Source: JBHIER01 sp046760705 [NCBI: bacterium]
GTDB taxonomy: Bacteria; JBHIER01; G020348925
Length of the DNA stretch: 5,136 nucleotides
Assembly: GCA_046760705.1 (NCBI GenBank)
Contig: JBHIER010000271.1
Coordinates: forward strand, 1-5,136
Direction of reading: 5' to 3'
The first letter of the stretch is position 1. The number at the start of each line of letters is the position of its first letter. Positions 1-5,120 of the stretch are shown here, piece after piece. The notes under the pieces were generated by a model that was given only the letters and a program-made list of their open reading frames with translations, was not told where the DNA came from and did no database searches. Made by a program: the position numbers and the translations under genes.

Positions 1-1305
1 GATGGCCAGTTCAACATCGTCTCAGAAGGGACAGCCGTGGTCACGGTGGTCGGCGCAGCCGCTATGGTGGGTGCAACGGACAACGTGGTGGCTATCGGCC
101 TGCTCAACGGGGCCGATGTGTCCAGCTTTCAGATGGACCTTTCCTTCGACACCCAGGCCTTGACCGTGACCGACGTGACCCTTACCAGCCGATCGAACGG
201 GATGGATCTGTTTCAGTGGTCCACGGACGCGACTGGATTGCGGGCGGCTCTCCTCTCCCAGACAGGGAGTGTCGTGGGGGCTGGCGATGGGGCCGTCCTG
301 GAGATCACCTTTGACGTGGCCGGCGATGCCTCAGAGGGGAGCTACCCCCTGACCATCTCCGGTGTCGTCGTGGGTGATGCAGCCGGAGCTGAGATGGCGG
401 CCCAGGCCATCAGTGGTGCTCTATGGATTACGTGCGGGGCCAAAGGCGACGTGAACAGCGACTACGACTTCAACATAACAGATGTGGTGGCTCTGATCAA
501 TATTATCATCCAGCGGACTGAAGCCGACGACTGCACCTTCTGGAAAGGGGACTATAATAGCGACGGCCAGCTCAACGTTCTGGATGCGGTGGCCATGGTC
601 TCCGCCCTCCTGGGCTCGCCGAAGGCCCTGGCCAGCGGTTCTAAAAACGCAACAGTCTGGGCTGAGGAGATCACCCTGTCTGAGACAAAGGAGTTGAATC
701 TGCCCATCCATATTGACTCTCAAGTTGAGGTTCTCGGGGCTCAGTTGACACTGAGGTACGACACAGATGCGCTCACACCCGGCACCCCCAGTCTGGCCGA
801 GCGGAGCCATCACATGAGTCTCGCCTCTCATGCAGAGAGGGGTGAGCTGACCATTGTCGTCTACAGCATCGATGGCCGCGCTCTTTCGGCCGGAAACGGT
901 GCTGCGGTCACGGTGCCCTTCCGGATGACGTCGGATATGGTTGAAGGGTTGAACTTCGATGAGGTCGTCCTAGCCGGTCCGTCAGGGCAGCCCATTGGAG
1001 CCGGGGTACGACAAATCTCCCTGAGCTCAGGCGTTGTACCGAAGGGGTACGCACTCTTTCAGAACTGCCCCAACCCCTTCAACCCTGAGACCAAAATCGC
1101 CTTCACTCTGCCCAAGAATTGTCAGGTTGAGCTTTCGATTTACAACCTCTTGGGGCAGAGGGTTGCGACTCTGGTGGACACGGAGATGGCGGCTGGACAG
1201 CACGAGGTGAGCTGGACCCCAGGGTCGGTGCCCACCGGTGTTTACTTCTACACCATCAAAGCCAGTGGGTTTAGGGCCACCAAAAAGATGGTCCTGCTGA
1301 AATAG
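1..1305 (+). CDS. Secreted cohesin-like/dockerin protein with T9SS type A C-terminal sorting domain (5'-truncated by window)
   Basis: The frame is open from base 1 to a TAG at 1303-1305, giving 434 residues, so the real start and any signal peptide lie upstream; the GTG at 37 is only an internal codon. Domains, numbered from base 1: a cohesin-like beta-sandwich at about residues 15-140; a dockerin at 149-205 with two Ca-binding-loop repeats (GDVNSDYDFN at 149 and GDYNSDGQLN at 183, each followed by a hydrophobic helix); a second cohesin-like module at about 215-340; and a sorting domain from G349 with PNPFNP at 357-362, GVYFYTIKAS and the end KKMVLLK. By family knowledge, that tail directs export through the type IX system and is cleaved as cargo reaches the cell surface. 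The cohesin/dockerin pairs suggest calcium-dependent protein-protein assembly; no catalytic domain is visible in this part. The domain calls are firm, the biological role is inferred. Confidence 0.9.
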   Translation, partial: DGQFNIVSEGTAVVTVVGAAAMVGATDNVVAIGLLNGADVSSFQMDLSFDTQALTVTDVTLTSRSNGMDLFQWSTDATGLRAALLSQTGSVVGAGDGAVLEITFDVAGDASEGSYPLTISGVVVGDAAGAEMAAQAISGALWITCGAKGDVNSDYDFNITDVVALINIIIQRTEADDCTFWKGDYNSDGQLNVLDAVAMVSALLGSPKALASGSKNATVWAEEITLSETKELNLPIHIDSQVEVLGAQLTLRYDTDALTPGTPSLAERSHHMSLASHAERGELTIVVYSIDGRALSAGNGAAVTVPFRMTSDMVEGLNFDEVVLAGPSGQPIGAGVRQISLSSGVVPKGYALFQNCPNPFNPETKIAFTLPKNCQVELSIYNLLGQRVATLVDTEMAAGQHEVSWTPGSVPTGVYFYTIKASGFRATKKMVLLK

Positions 1306-1321
1306 CCCGCGGCGATTTCGA

Positions 1322-1363
1322 AACTGAAGAGGAGGAGTGAAAGGGTGCTCCTCCTTTTCAGTT
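1322..1363. terminator. 16-bp hairpin between convergent genes, possible bidirectional terminator
   Basis: Bases 1322-1337 (AACTGAAGAGGAGGAG) pair with 1348-1363 over 16 positions with a single G-T wobble and a 10-nt loop. It lies 16 nt after the stop of the T9SS gene and 110 nt beyond the stop of the minus-strand gene at 1474, the usual place for a shared terminator. The T-tract after the stem is weak on both strands, so factor-independent termination is not certain. The right arm also overlaps a small CAGTT/AACTG inverted repeat (1359-1373) and a direct repeat GTTCATCG (1361-1368 and 1373-1380). Confidence 0.6.
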
Positions 1364-1457
1364 CATCGAACTGTTCATCGGCAATTGCTATGGAGCAACG
1401 ACAGCCCTCACAGCCCACCGATTTTTACACCCTTGTGGATTTCGGCACAAACCGAGA

Positions 1458-1469
1458 TCAGCCGGCTGA
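1458..1469. repeat. 12-bp perfect palindrome just past the Rho-N-like gene
   Basis: TCAGCCGGCTGA reads the same on both strands and ends 4 nt beyond the stop codon of the minus-strand gene. It could be part of a 3' structure or chance; no function can be assigned. Confidence 0.3.
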
Positions 1470-1473
1470 AGCC

Positions 1474-1797
1474 CTAAACCGTAGCTCTCCGAAGCGCCCT
1501 TTTGAGGCCATGAATCTTGCGCCGGACAGCCTTCAGTTGAGCATGGTCGTGGGCGCTCAGAGCCTCATCGCGCGTCCTCTTCAACGACCTTATCTTAGCC
1601 TTAATGGCAGCCTTTTCGATGCCCACTACCTTGTGGTGTTCATGCATATCAATGCCGAGGGCCTCGCAGAGGGCTGCCAATAGGTGCTCTTTGTTCAGTT
1701 GGGTGTACCCCTTCACCGCCTCGTGATCAATGGTCGCGGCGATCTCCCGGAGTTCGTTCACGGTCTTCTTCTTAAGTTCCTCAAAGGTGTGAGCCAT
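1474..1797 (-). CDS. Small Rho N-terminal/SAP-like helical protein (107 aa)
   Basis: The start is the ATG at 1797, because an exact AGGAGG lies 9 nt upstream (1807-1812 on the plus strand). The frame stays open up to 1866 but that extension has no ribosome binding site. Residues 4-48 (FEELKKKTVNELREIA, then YTQLNKEHLLAALCEALGI) have the helix-turn-helix-rich pattern of the Rho termination factor N-terminal domain (SAP/LEM-like), which in larger proteins binds nucleic acid. Residues 60-107 are a basic helix rich in Lys, Arg and Ala (KAKIRSLKRTRDEAL, RRKIHGLKRALRR), likely coiled coil and nucleic-acid binding. It is much shorter than Rho and has no ATPase domain, so it is not Rho. It stands alone and converges on the T9SS gene. 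A nucleic-acid-binding accessory role is inference; that it is a real, intact gene is well supported. Confidence 0.8.
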   Translation of the reverse strand: MAHTFEELKKKTVNELREIAATIDHEAVKGYTQLNKEHLLAALCEALGIDMHEHHKVVGIEKAAIKAKIRSLKRTRDEALSAHDHAQLKAVRRKIHGLKRALRRATV

Positions 1798-1806
1798 AGC
1801 TTTGAT

Positions 1807-1812
1807 CCTCCT
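1807..1812 (-). promoter_or_regulatory. Ribosome binding site that fixes the Rho-N-like start
   Basis: Read on the minus strand this is AGGAGG with 9 nt to the ATG at 1797. It decides between that ATG and the unsupported upstream ATG at 1866. Confidence 0.75.
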
Positions 1813-1959
1813 TCCTAAGGGTTCTGATCTTATGTTCCATGCACGAGCCGGAGGAATCTCAGACAATGTCCCAAGACTTCATTGCAGGAAATGCGCGTCG
1901 GGCCCGGTGTGATGTCAGGCGCCGATCTGCGCTGTTGAATGACTTCACCTGCCCACCTA

Positions 1960-2304
1960 TCACGGGTCGCCCAGATCGGTCTCTTCTGAAAACCATCTTT
2001 CCAGGAAAGCAACGTCTCCACCTTCGTGGAGAATGATACCAACAGCTACCTCCTTGGATATTGACTCACCTGAGAGGTGAATCAGTAAGGTGCCCACCTG
2101 CCAGGTTGTCTTGGACAGATTGCGGCTCGGCATTGTCATAAACAGGGGGAGTTCCATTCCGCTCAGCGGCTCCGCCTCTGGATTGGCGTTCATGCCCCCC
2201 ACCGATATGGGGCCAGAGTATAGGAGAGGGCCATTTCTCCCCACTGCTATTGTCGGATCAGATTCTGCTCCCTGTCTAAATCTTGCCTGGTACCTCTTAC
2301 GCAT
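1960..2304 (-). CDS. Uncertain hypothetical protein (114 aa)
   Basis: I do not recognise this ORF. It is the best candidate in the otherwise unexplained 1798-2422 stretch: the codons are mixed and unremarkable and the product has a normal composition, with a polar start (MRKRYQARFRQGAESDPT), a glycine/proline-rich middle (NGPLLYSGPISVGGMN) and an amphipathic second half (WQVGTLLIHLSGESISKE, then HEGGDVAFLERWF). Against it: no Shine-Dalgarno precedes the ATG at 2304, no family motif is visible, and shorter ORFs overlap it on both strands. It could be a real orphan gene, a decayed gene, or chance. A hairpin (2062-2071 with 2075-2084) lies inside it. An 8-bp inverted repeat starts 12 nt upstream of the ATG and could be its operator. 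Confidence 0.35.
   Translation of the reverse strand: MRKRYQARFRQGAESDPTIAVGRNGPLLYSGPISVGGMNANPEAEPLSGMELPLFMTMPSRNLSKTTWQVGTLLIHLSGESISKEVAVGIILHEGGDVAFLERWFSEETDLGDP
2062..2084. repeat. 10-bp inverted repeat inside the uncertain ORF
   Basis: TGACTCACCT (2062-2071) and AGGTGAATCA (2075-2084) pair with one mismatch and a 3-nt loop. On a minus-strand transcript the mismatch becomes a G-U pair, so the RNA stem would be unbroken. No T-tract follows, so it is not an obvious terminator. Confidence 0.4.
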
Positions 2305-2315
2305 AATCTGGGATA

Positions 2316-2338
2316 AATTGTATACATGAGATACAATT
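2316..2338. promoter_or_regulatory. 8-bp inverted repeat, possible operator
   Basis: AATTGTAT (2316-2323) and ATACAATT (2331-2338) form a perfect inverted repeat with a 7-nt spacer, in the gap between the exporter's 3' end and the start of the uncertain ORF at 2304. The size and symmetry suit a dimeric repressor site. I could not place a convincing -35/-10 pair around it, so the regulatory role is a guess. The rest of the gap (2339-2422) shows only a short GGGTTCAACCC palindrome at 2346-2356. Confidence 0.4.
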
Positions 2339-2422
2339 GGTTCTTGGGTTCAACCCTTTGGTGCATCCGATTTTTCGTATCCGCCAGCTTACCTCTGTAA
2401 AATCGCTTGTTCCTTGCATCTC

Positions 2423-3049
2423 TCAGAACACCCCAAGCGTTTTTAGACCGTCCGCGAGAAAAAGAGCGGCAAACACCAAGAGAATGATCCCTAAAGCTTT
2501 GATTGTATATACATAGGTTTTGGTTTTGAGGAAGGAGCGCGATTTTCCGATTACCAAAGCTACCGACAATTTTGAGCCGATAAGAAGAGTATAAAAACCG
2601 GATATAAAGAGTACTGCCGAAGAGACACCAATACTCAAAGCCTTTAGTACCATAGGGGCTCCTATTGAAAGCCAAAACATGTATGGGTGGGGGTTCAGGA
2701 AATTGGCGACAACACCCTTCTTGAGTGACTGCGGCTTTGCGTGCTCAAGATCTAAGTCGACGCCCTTGAAAGATATGCTTTCATAACCCAGATAAACAAG
2801 AAATGCACTTCCAAGTAGAAATATCGCTCCCAAGACTGGCTGTATGTTGGATAGCGGTGAGAGGATGAAGAGAGTGAATAATACGATAGGAAGATCAGTC
2901 AGAAGCGGTGCCATTGAAACTTTGATGCCCTCCTTTGTCCCGTGGCGGAATGTTTCAGAAACCACCAACGTTAGCAGAGGCCCCGGGGCCAATCCTGCGC
3001 TGAGTCCTAAAACCACCCCCGAAAGCAAGAAGGTAATTGCTCCTGTCAT
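2423..3049 (-). CDS. LysE/RhtB-family amino-acid (or small-molecule) exporter
   Basis: A 208-residue membrane protein from ATG 3049 to TGA 2423, the usual length for LysE/RhtB transporters (about 200-210). Family hallmarks are GLSAGLAPGPLLTLVVSETF at residues 15-34, the acidic P54-proximal segment LLTDLPIVL, LGSAFLVYLGYES at 79-91, and NFLNPHPYMFW at 116-126. Six hydrophobic segments can be seen at about 4-24, 46-65, 69-90, 120-138, 140-166 and 178-202. By family knowledge it would export amino acids such as lysine, homoserine or threonine by proton exchange; the substrate cannot be read from sequence. An in-frame TTG at 3073 is an alternative start; only weak purine stretches (AGGA 12 nt upstream, GAGAG close to the ATG) precede the ATG. 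The start overlaps the stop of the broken methyltransferase (ATGA, 3046-3049), so it may rely on that gene's transcript. It reads as intact and is A+T-richer than the flanks. Confidence 0.85.
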   Translation of the reverse strand: MTGAITFLLSGVVLGLSAGLAPGPLLTLVVSETFRHGTKEGIKVSMAPLLTDLPIVLFTLFILSPLSNIQPVLGAIFLLGSAFLVYLGYESISFKGVDLDLEHAKPQSLKKGVVANFLNPHPYMFWLSIGAPMVLKALSIGVSSAVLFISGFYTLLIGSKLSVALVIGKSRSFLKTKTYVYTIKALGIILLVFAALFLADGLKTLGVF

Positions 3050-3801
3050 GTCTCTCTGTGATCCTGAATCCAAGTGGCATCATCGTCACTCTTGTAAACT
3101 CCTCGAGCGTTTGAACGGATTAAGTTCTTTTTGAAACTCCGCAACTCTTGGCGATTTCCTATGAAACCAGGGATAACCAATTTCAACCTTGTTGTCCGTG
3201 TGGAGTCTTTTTCATTCGGATAAGGTGGAGAGGTTATCATAGCCTCTATCGAGTTCGGTTTTATCATTCCGCTAATGTTTCGCGCACCGCCAAGCAAGAC
3301 AGTAGAGGTGAGATGACACCTGTCCGCTATGCGACGTAGGTTATCACAGATCCCTCGTACTTCAGGTAGCCAGTGTGCTGCGATGGGACCATCATATTTC
3401 GGGTTCCCTACGCTGAGCTCTCTGTAGCATGGAGCTAATAGAATTTGATAAGAGTAGATTTGCCGCGTCGGGATCAAGCGTTCTTAGAGAATGGGTTTTA
3501 ATAGCTTCATTAAGTGTTTTGATTGTCCCTTGTTCTTTCAGTTTTCTTAGAGCAGCAGCAGCTATTTTTGTGCGCCCCCTCAATGAATGTGTCAGGATCC
3601 ACCGGGCAGTCGACTTTCACAAAGCTCGCAAAATGGGTAAATGGGTTCGCCTCAAGACCAATACTAGGTACTCCACATAGCTTTGCTTCAACAAGTGTCG
3701 TTCCTGTTCCACAGAATGGAGCGATCGGGGAGAGGCTTGCGAGGCTCATTGAATAGAAAGTCCGAAAATGCCAGGTGGAATTGTTGTGATTTTTTGCTCA
3801 T
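3046..3801 (-). pseudogene. Broken SAM-dependent DNA methyltransferase (N4-cytosine/N6-adenine type)
   Basis: Remains of one gene lie in order along the minus strand but in changing frames. It starts at ATG 3801, with GAGGTG 8 nt upstream, and reads MSKKSQQFHLAF then NEPRKPLPDRS before a stop at 3688-3690. The next frame holds SAM-binding motif I, PFCGTGTT (3696-3719), then LVEAKLCGVPSIGLEANPF, to about 3585. A third frame continues with RTKIAAAALRKLKEQG and SLRTLDPDAANLLLSNSIS to about 3430. The last frame has VGNPKYDGPIAAHWLPEVR, KPNSIEAMI and the catalytic motif IV TSPPYPNEKD (SPPY at 3220-3231), ending at TGA 3046. At least three frame changes, probably with deletions, separate the pieces, and the usual D before PFCGTG is A. 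The C-terminal third expected after SPPY is missing, replaced by the exporter start. No restriction endonuclease is visible, so this may have been an orphan or a partner-lost methylase. Non-functional as read. Confidence 0.8.
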
Positions 3802-3809
3802 GCTAGAGA

Positions 3810-3815
3810 CACCTC
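3810..3815 (-). promoter_or_regulatory. Ribosome binding site of the methyltransferase pseudogene
   Basis: On the minus strand GAGGTG sits 8 nt before the ATG at 3801. This supports that ATG as the ancestral start, even though the frame it opens is lost before motif I. Confidence 0.55.
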
Positions 3816-3844
3816 GCGCTTCTTAGTTTATGCAGGGACCGTAC

Positions 3845-3888
3845 ATTATGCAACTTCATAATATGCACTGGTCTTGCATAGAAGTCAA
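3845..3888 (-). promoter_or_regulatory. Possible sigma-70 promoter with overlapping inverted repeat, upstream of the methyltransferase
   Basis: On the minus strand TTGACT (3883-3888) and CATATT (3860-3865) are 17 nt apart, about 60 nt before the ATG at 3801. An alternative -10, TATTAT (3858-3863), gives 19 nt. The inverted repeat ATTATG-CAACTT-CATAAT (3845-3862) overlaps the -10 and the expected transcription start, as an operator might. The surrounding gap 3802-3959 holds no gene. Confidence 0.4.
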
Positions 3889-3959
3889 GGATTTTTATTC
3901 CTAGAGGCAAAATGTTGTTGGCCAGAGTATGTTGCAGCACGATACATCCTCAGGGTTTT

Positions 3960-4440
3960 GTAGCGGCCAACAGGGCTATAGTCCAGCGGGTGAGAGTCCT
4001 GCCGTGTCAGTCGCCCGAGACGGACACCTAGCGATACCACAGTTCACGAAGGGTGACCTCGTGTTCGTTGTGTGGTGTAAACGGTCTGGCTGCCCTGTTG
4101 AAGTTGCGTTGCAGGGATTATTTTTCACGAGCCGAACTCGTAAAGCCTGGGGTGAGGCCGGAGTCTTGCGGGAAGAAACGGGCAGGTGCACCGGAAGGTC
4201 CCGAGAAGTCTCCCGTACAGAAGTCGCCGTACGGATTGTTTGTCGAGTGCCGAGCCGGGCCCGACGTGGCGAAGGCCGATGTCTCTTGGGAAGAGACGAG
4301 CATAAGCACCAAGAGGACCACCGGGGTATGGGTCCAAGCATCCAGGGAAAGATTCGCGGAGATAACGCCGGGAAGGGCCATCTCCCAGCAGGGGCTGGCA
4401 GCAACCTGCAAAGGCCTGTTGTATAAGGGAAACCCGAGTC
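3960..4440 (+). ncRNA. Group II intron-like structured RNA, 5' domains only (truncated)
   Basis: This stretch has no convincing protein in any frame but is packed with local stems in plus orientation: GGGC/GTCC (3973-3976, 3981-3984); GCGGG/CCTGC around a TGAGAGT loop (3986-4002); GTGTC-A-GTC / GAC-G-GACAC (4004-4027); a long hairpin ATACCACA/TGTGGTGT enclosing CACGA(A)GG with a GTGA tetraloop of the GNRA class (4034-4078); CCCTG/CAGGG (4093-4116); ACGAG/CTCGT (4127-4141); GTCTCTT/AAGAGAC (4281-4297); CCAGC/GCTGG (4385-4398). From memory, the run GGGC..GTCC followed by a GGTGAGAGTCC hairpin, about 28 nt after a G-rich 5' end, is typical of domain I of bacterial group II introns. The 5' end is placed at GTAGCG (3960), a poor match to GUGYG. 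Neither the intron reverse transcriptase nor domain V is present; the sequence runs into a transposase fragment near 4440. Another large structured RNA is possible. Confidence 0.5.
4204..4232 (+). repeat. Imperfect tandem repeat inside the structured RNA
   Basis: AGAAGTC-TC-CCGTAC (4204-4218) is followed directly by AGAAGTC-G-CCGTAC (4219-4232), a 15/14-nt tandem copy. It may be a small duplication or a pair of interacting RNA strands. Confidence 0.5.
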
Positions 4441-4445
4441 AGCAG

Positions 4446-4759
4446 GAGGGATTTAGCGGGGCGCATGGTCGGTACACCCAACGGATAAACCTTCGCGAGG
4501 GGCGGACAGGTCATCTTTGGCAGGGACGGTTTGCCTCATATGCTATGGACGAGAGATACTTGCTGGCCTGTACTCGCTCCATTGAGATGAATCCGGTGAG
4601 GGTGGGCCTTGTGGGGGAGCCGGCGGACTGGCCCTGGAGTAGTGCAAGGGCTCGCCTGTCCGGTCGCGATGACACGCTCGTCAAGGTTACCCCTTTGCTG
4701 GAAATGGTGGGTGAGATGATTTCTTGGGTGAGGATCTGCAGGAAGAGGAAATGAAATAG
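4446..4759 (+). pseudogene. REP-associated tyrosine (Y1/RAYT) transposase, C-terminal remnant, frameshifted
   Basis: From about 4446 the plus strand reads GFSGAHGRYTQRINLREGR, GHLWQGRFASYAM, DERYLLACTRSIEMNPVRVG and DWPWSSARARLSGRDD. This is the conserved C-terminal half of the Y1_Tnp/RAYT single-strand transposase family. The Tyr of DERYLL (codon 4557) lies where the family's catalytic tyrosine is expected by position before the NPVRxGLV helix. The N-terminal half, including the HUH metal-binding histidines, is absent; upstream DNA is the intron-like RNA. Near 4713 the frame breaks: the long frame gives a non-family tail to TGA 4754, while the next frame from 4715 reads DDFLGEDLQEEEMK to TAG 4759, as family members do. 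Both ends are therefore damaged and the protein cannot be active. Family members are usually about 150-300 residues; about 100 survive. RAYTs act on REP palindromes, and one lies about 320 bp downstream. Confidence 0.82.
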
Positions 4760-4792
4760 GCATGATGTCCCCTTATTAACAACAGAGAGTAA

Positions 4793-5008
4793 AGGGATGG
4801 GCGTGGGCTTTCCGCTCTTCGCACTATGCTCAAAGCCTACAACCAGGAGCTGCGGACGCTGGTGGATGAAACCACGGAAGCTGGATACCATTCCGTGGTC
4901 TGGGACGGGAAGGACTCATTCGGCAACGACGTGGCCAGCGGAGTCTATTTTTATCGGCTCACGGCTGGTGATTTCACCGCCACCAGGCGTATGGTGCTTT
5001 TGAGGTAG
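4793..5008 (+). pseudogene. Orphan T9SS type A sorting-domain tail of a lost secreted protein
   Basis: The frame is open from 4793 to TAG 5006-5008. It contains LKAYNQELRTLVDETTEAGY, HSVVWDGKDSFGN, VASGVYFYRLTAG and FTATRRMVLLR, which is the last 60 or so residues of a FlgD-like/T9SS C-terminal sorting domain. The same features end the protein at 1-1305 (GVYFYTIKAS, KKMVLLK). The expected PNPFNP segment and all cargo domains are missing. In relatives the second strand usually reads like YNxLGQExRTLVD; here YN is followed directly by QELRTLVD, suggesting a 9-nt in-frame deletion. The ATG at 4826 has no ribosome binding site, so it is not an independent small gene. The 5' part was probably lost when the transposase/intron block came in. 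Alternatively the rest of the gene lies elsewhere after rearrangement. Confidence 0.8.
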
Positions 5009-5032
5009 TTTCCCAGGGTCTATTAAGGAGGA

Positions 5033-5068
5033 GAGAGGCCACCGTGGTTGAATCCGGGCTGGCTTCTC
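5033..5068 (+). terminator. Hairpin after the sorting-tail stop
   Basis: GAGAGGCC (5033-5040) pairs with GGCTTCTC (5061-5068), 8 bp with one G-T wobble and a 20-nt loop, 24 nt after the stop at 5008. No T-tract follows, so termination is only possible. An AAGGAGG (5024-5030) followed by GTG at 5044 opens only a 13-codon frame and is not called as a gene. Confidence 0.35.
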
Positions 5069-5081
5069 AGACAAATGGATC

Positions 5082-5109
5082 GTAGGGGCCGAACTCCGTG
5101 TCGGCCCTT
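5082..5109 (+). repeat. REP-like palindrome with GTAG foot
   Basis: GTAG (5082-5085) is followed by GGGCCGA (5086-5092), an 8-nt loop and TCGGCCC (5101-5107); A5084 and G5085 can also pair with T5109 and T5108. A GTAG or GGAG foot before a G+C-rich imperfect palindrome is the established signature of REP elements mobilised by RAYT transposases. A RAYT remnant lies upstream at 4446-4759. The same stem followed by a few Ts could also act as a transcription terminator. Confidence 0.6.
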
Positions 5110-5120
5110 TGCCTTTGTGA

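Noticed and set aside
421-831. A 136-codon minus-strand ORF inside the first gene
   Set aside because: It lies antisense to the dockerin and second cohesin-like domain; the plus-strand frame has unmistakable domains.
1345-1683. A 112-codon plus-strand ORF opposite the Rho-N-like gene
   Set aside because: It starts inside the hairpin loop, has no ribosome binding site, and is antisense to a better-supported gene.
2341-2360. GGGTTCAACCC, reminiscent of a tRNA T-arm
   Set aside because: The flanking bases do not make a 5-bp T-stem with a 7-nt loop and no acceptor, D or anticodon arm can be built around it.
2247-2675. A 142-codon minus-strand ORF running into the exporter gene
   Set aside because: It overlaps the clear LysE-family frame and its product is a Cys/Arg/Tyr-rich shadow with no family resemblance.
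3929-4514. Several overlapping ORFs of 97-165 codons on both strands
   Set aside because: They overlap each other in G+C-rich structured DNA, have no recognisable motif and no start signals, and are explained by the intron-like RNA.
4053-4754. A single 233-residue ORF on the plus strand covering the RNA region and the transposase
   Set aside because: Only the last 100 or so residues resemble a protein family. The first 130 lie over stable RNA stems, have biased, non-protein-like composition and no ribosome binding site; the frame is open by chance.
5044-5085. GTG start after AAGGAGG at 5024-5030
   Set aside because: The frame closes after 13 codons and overlaps the hairpin and REP-like palindrome.
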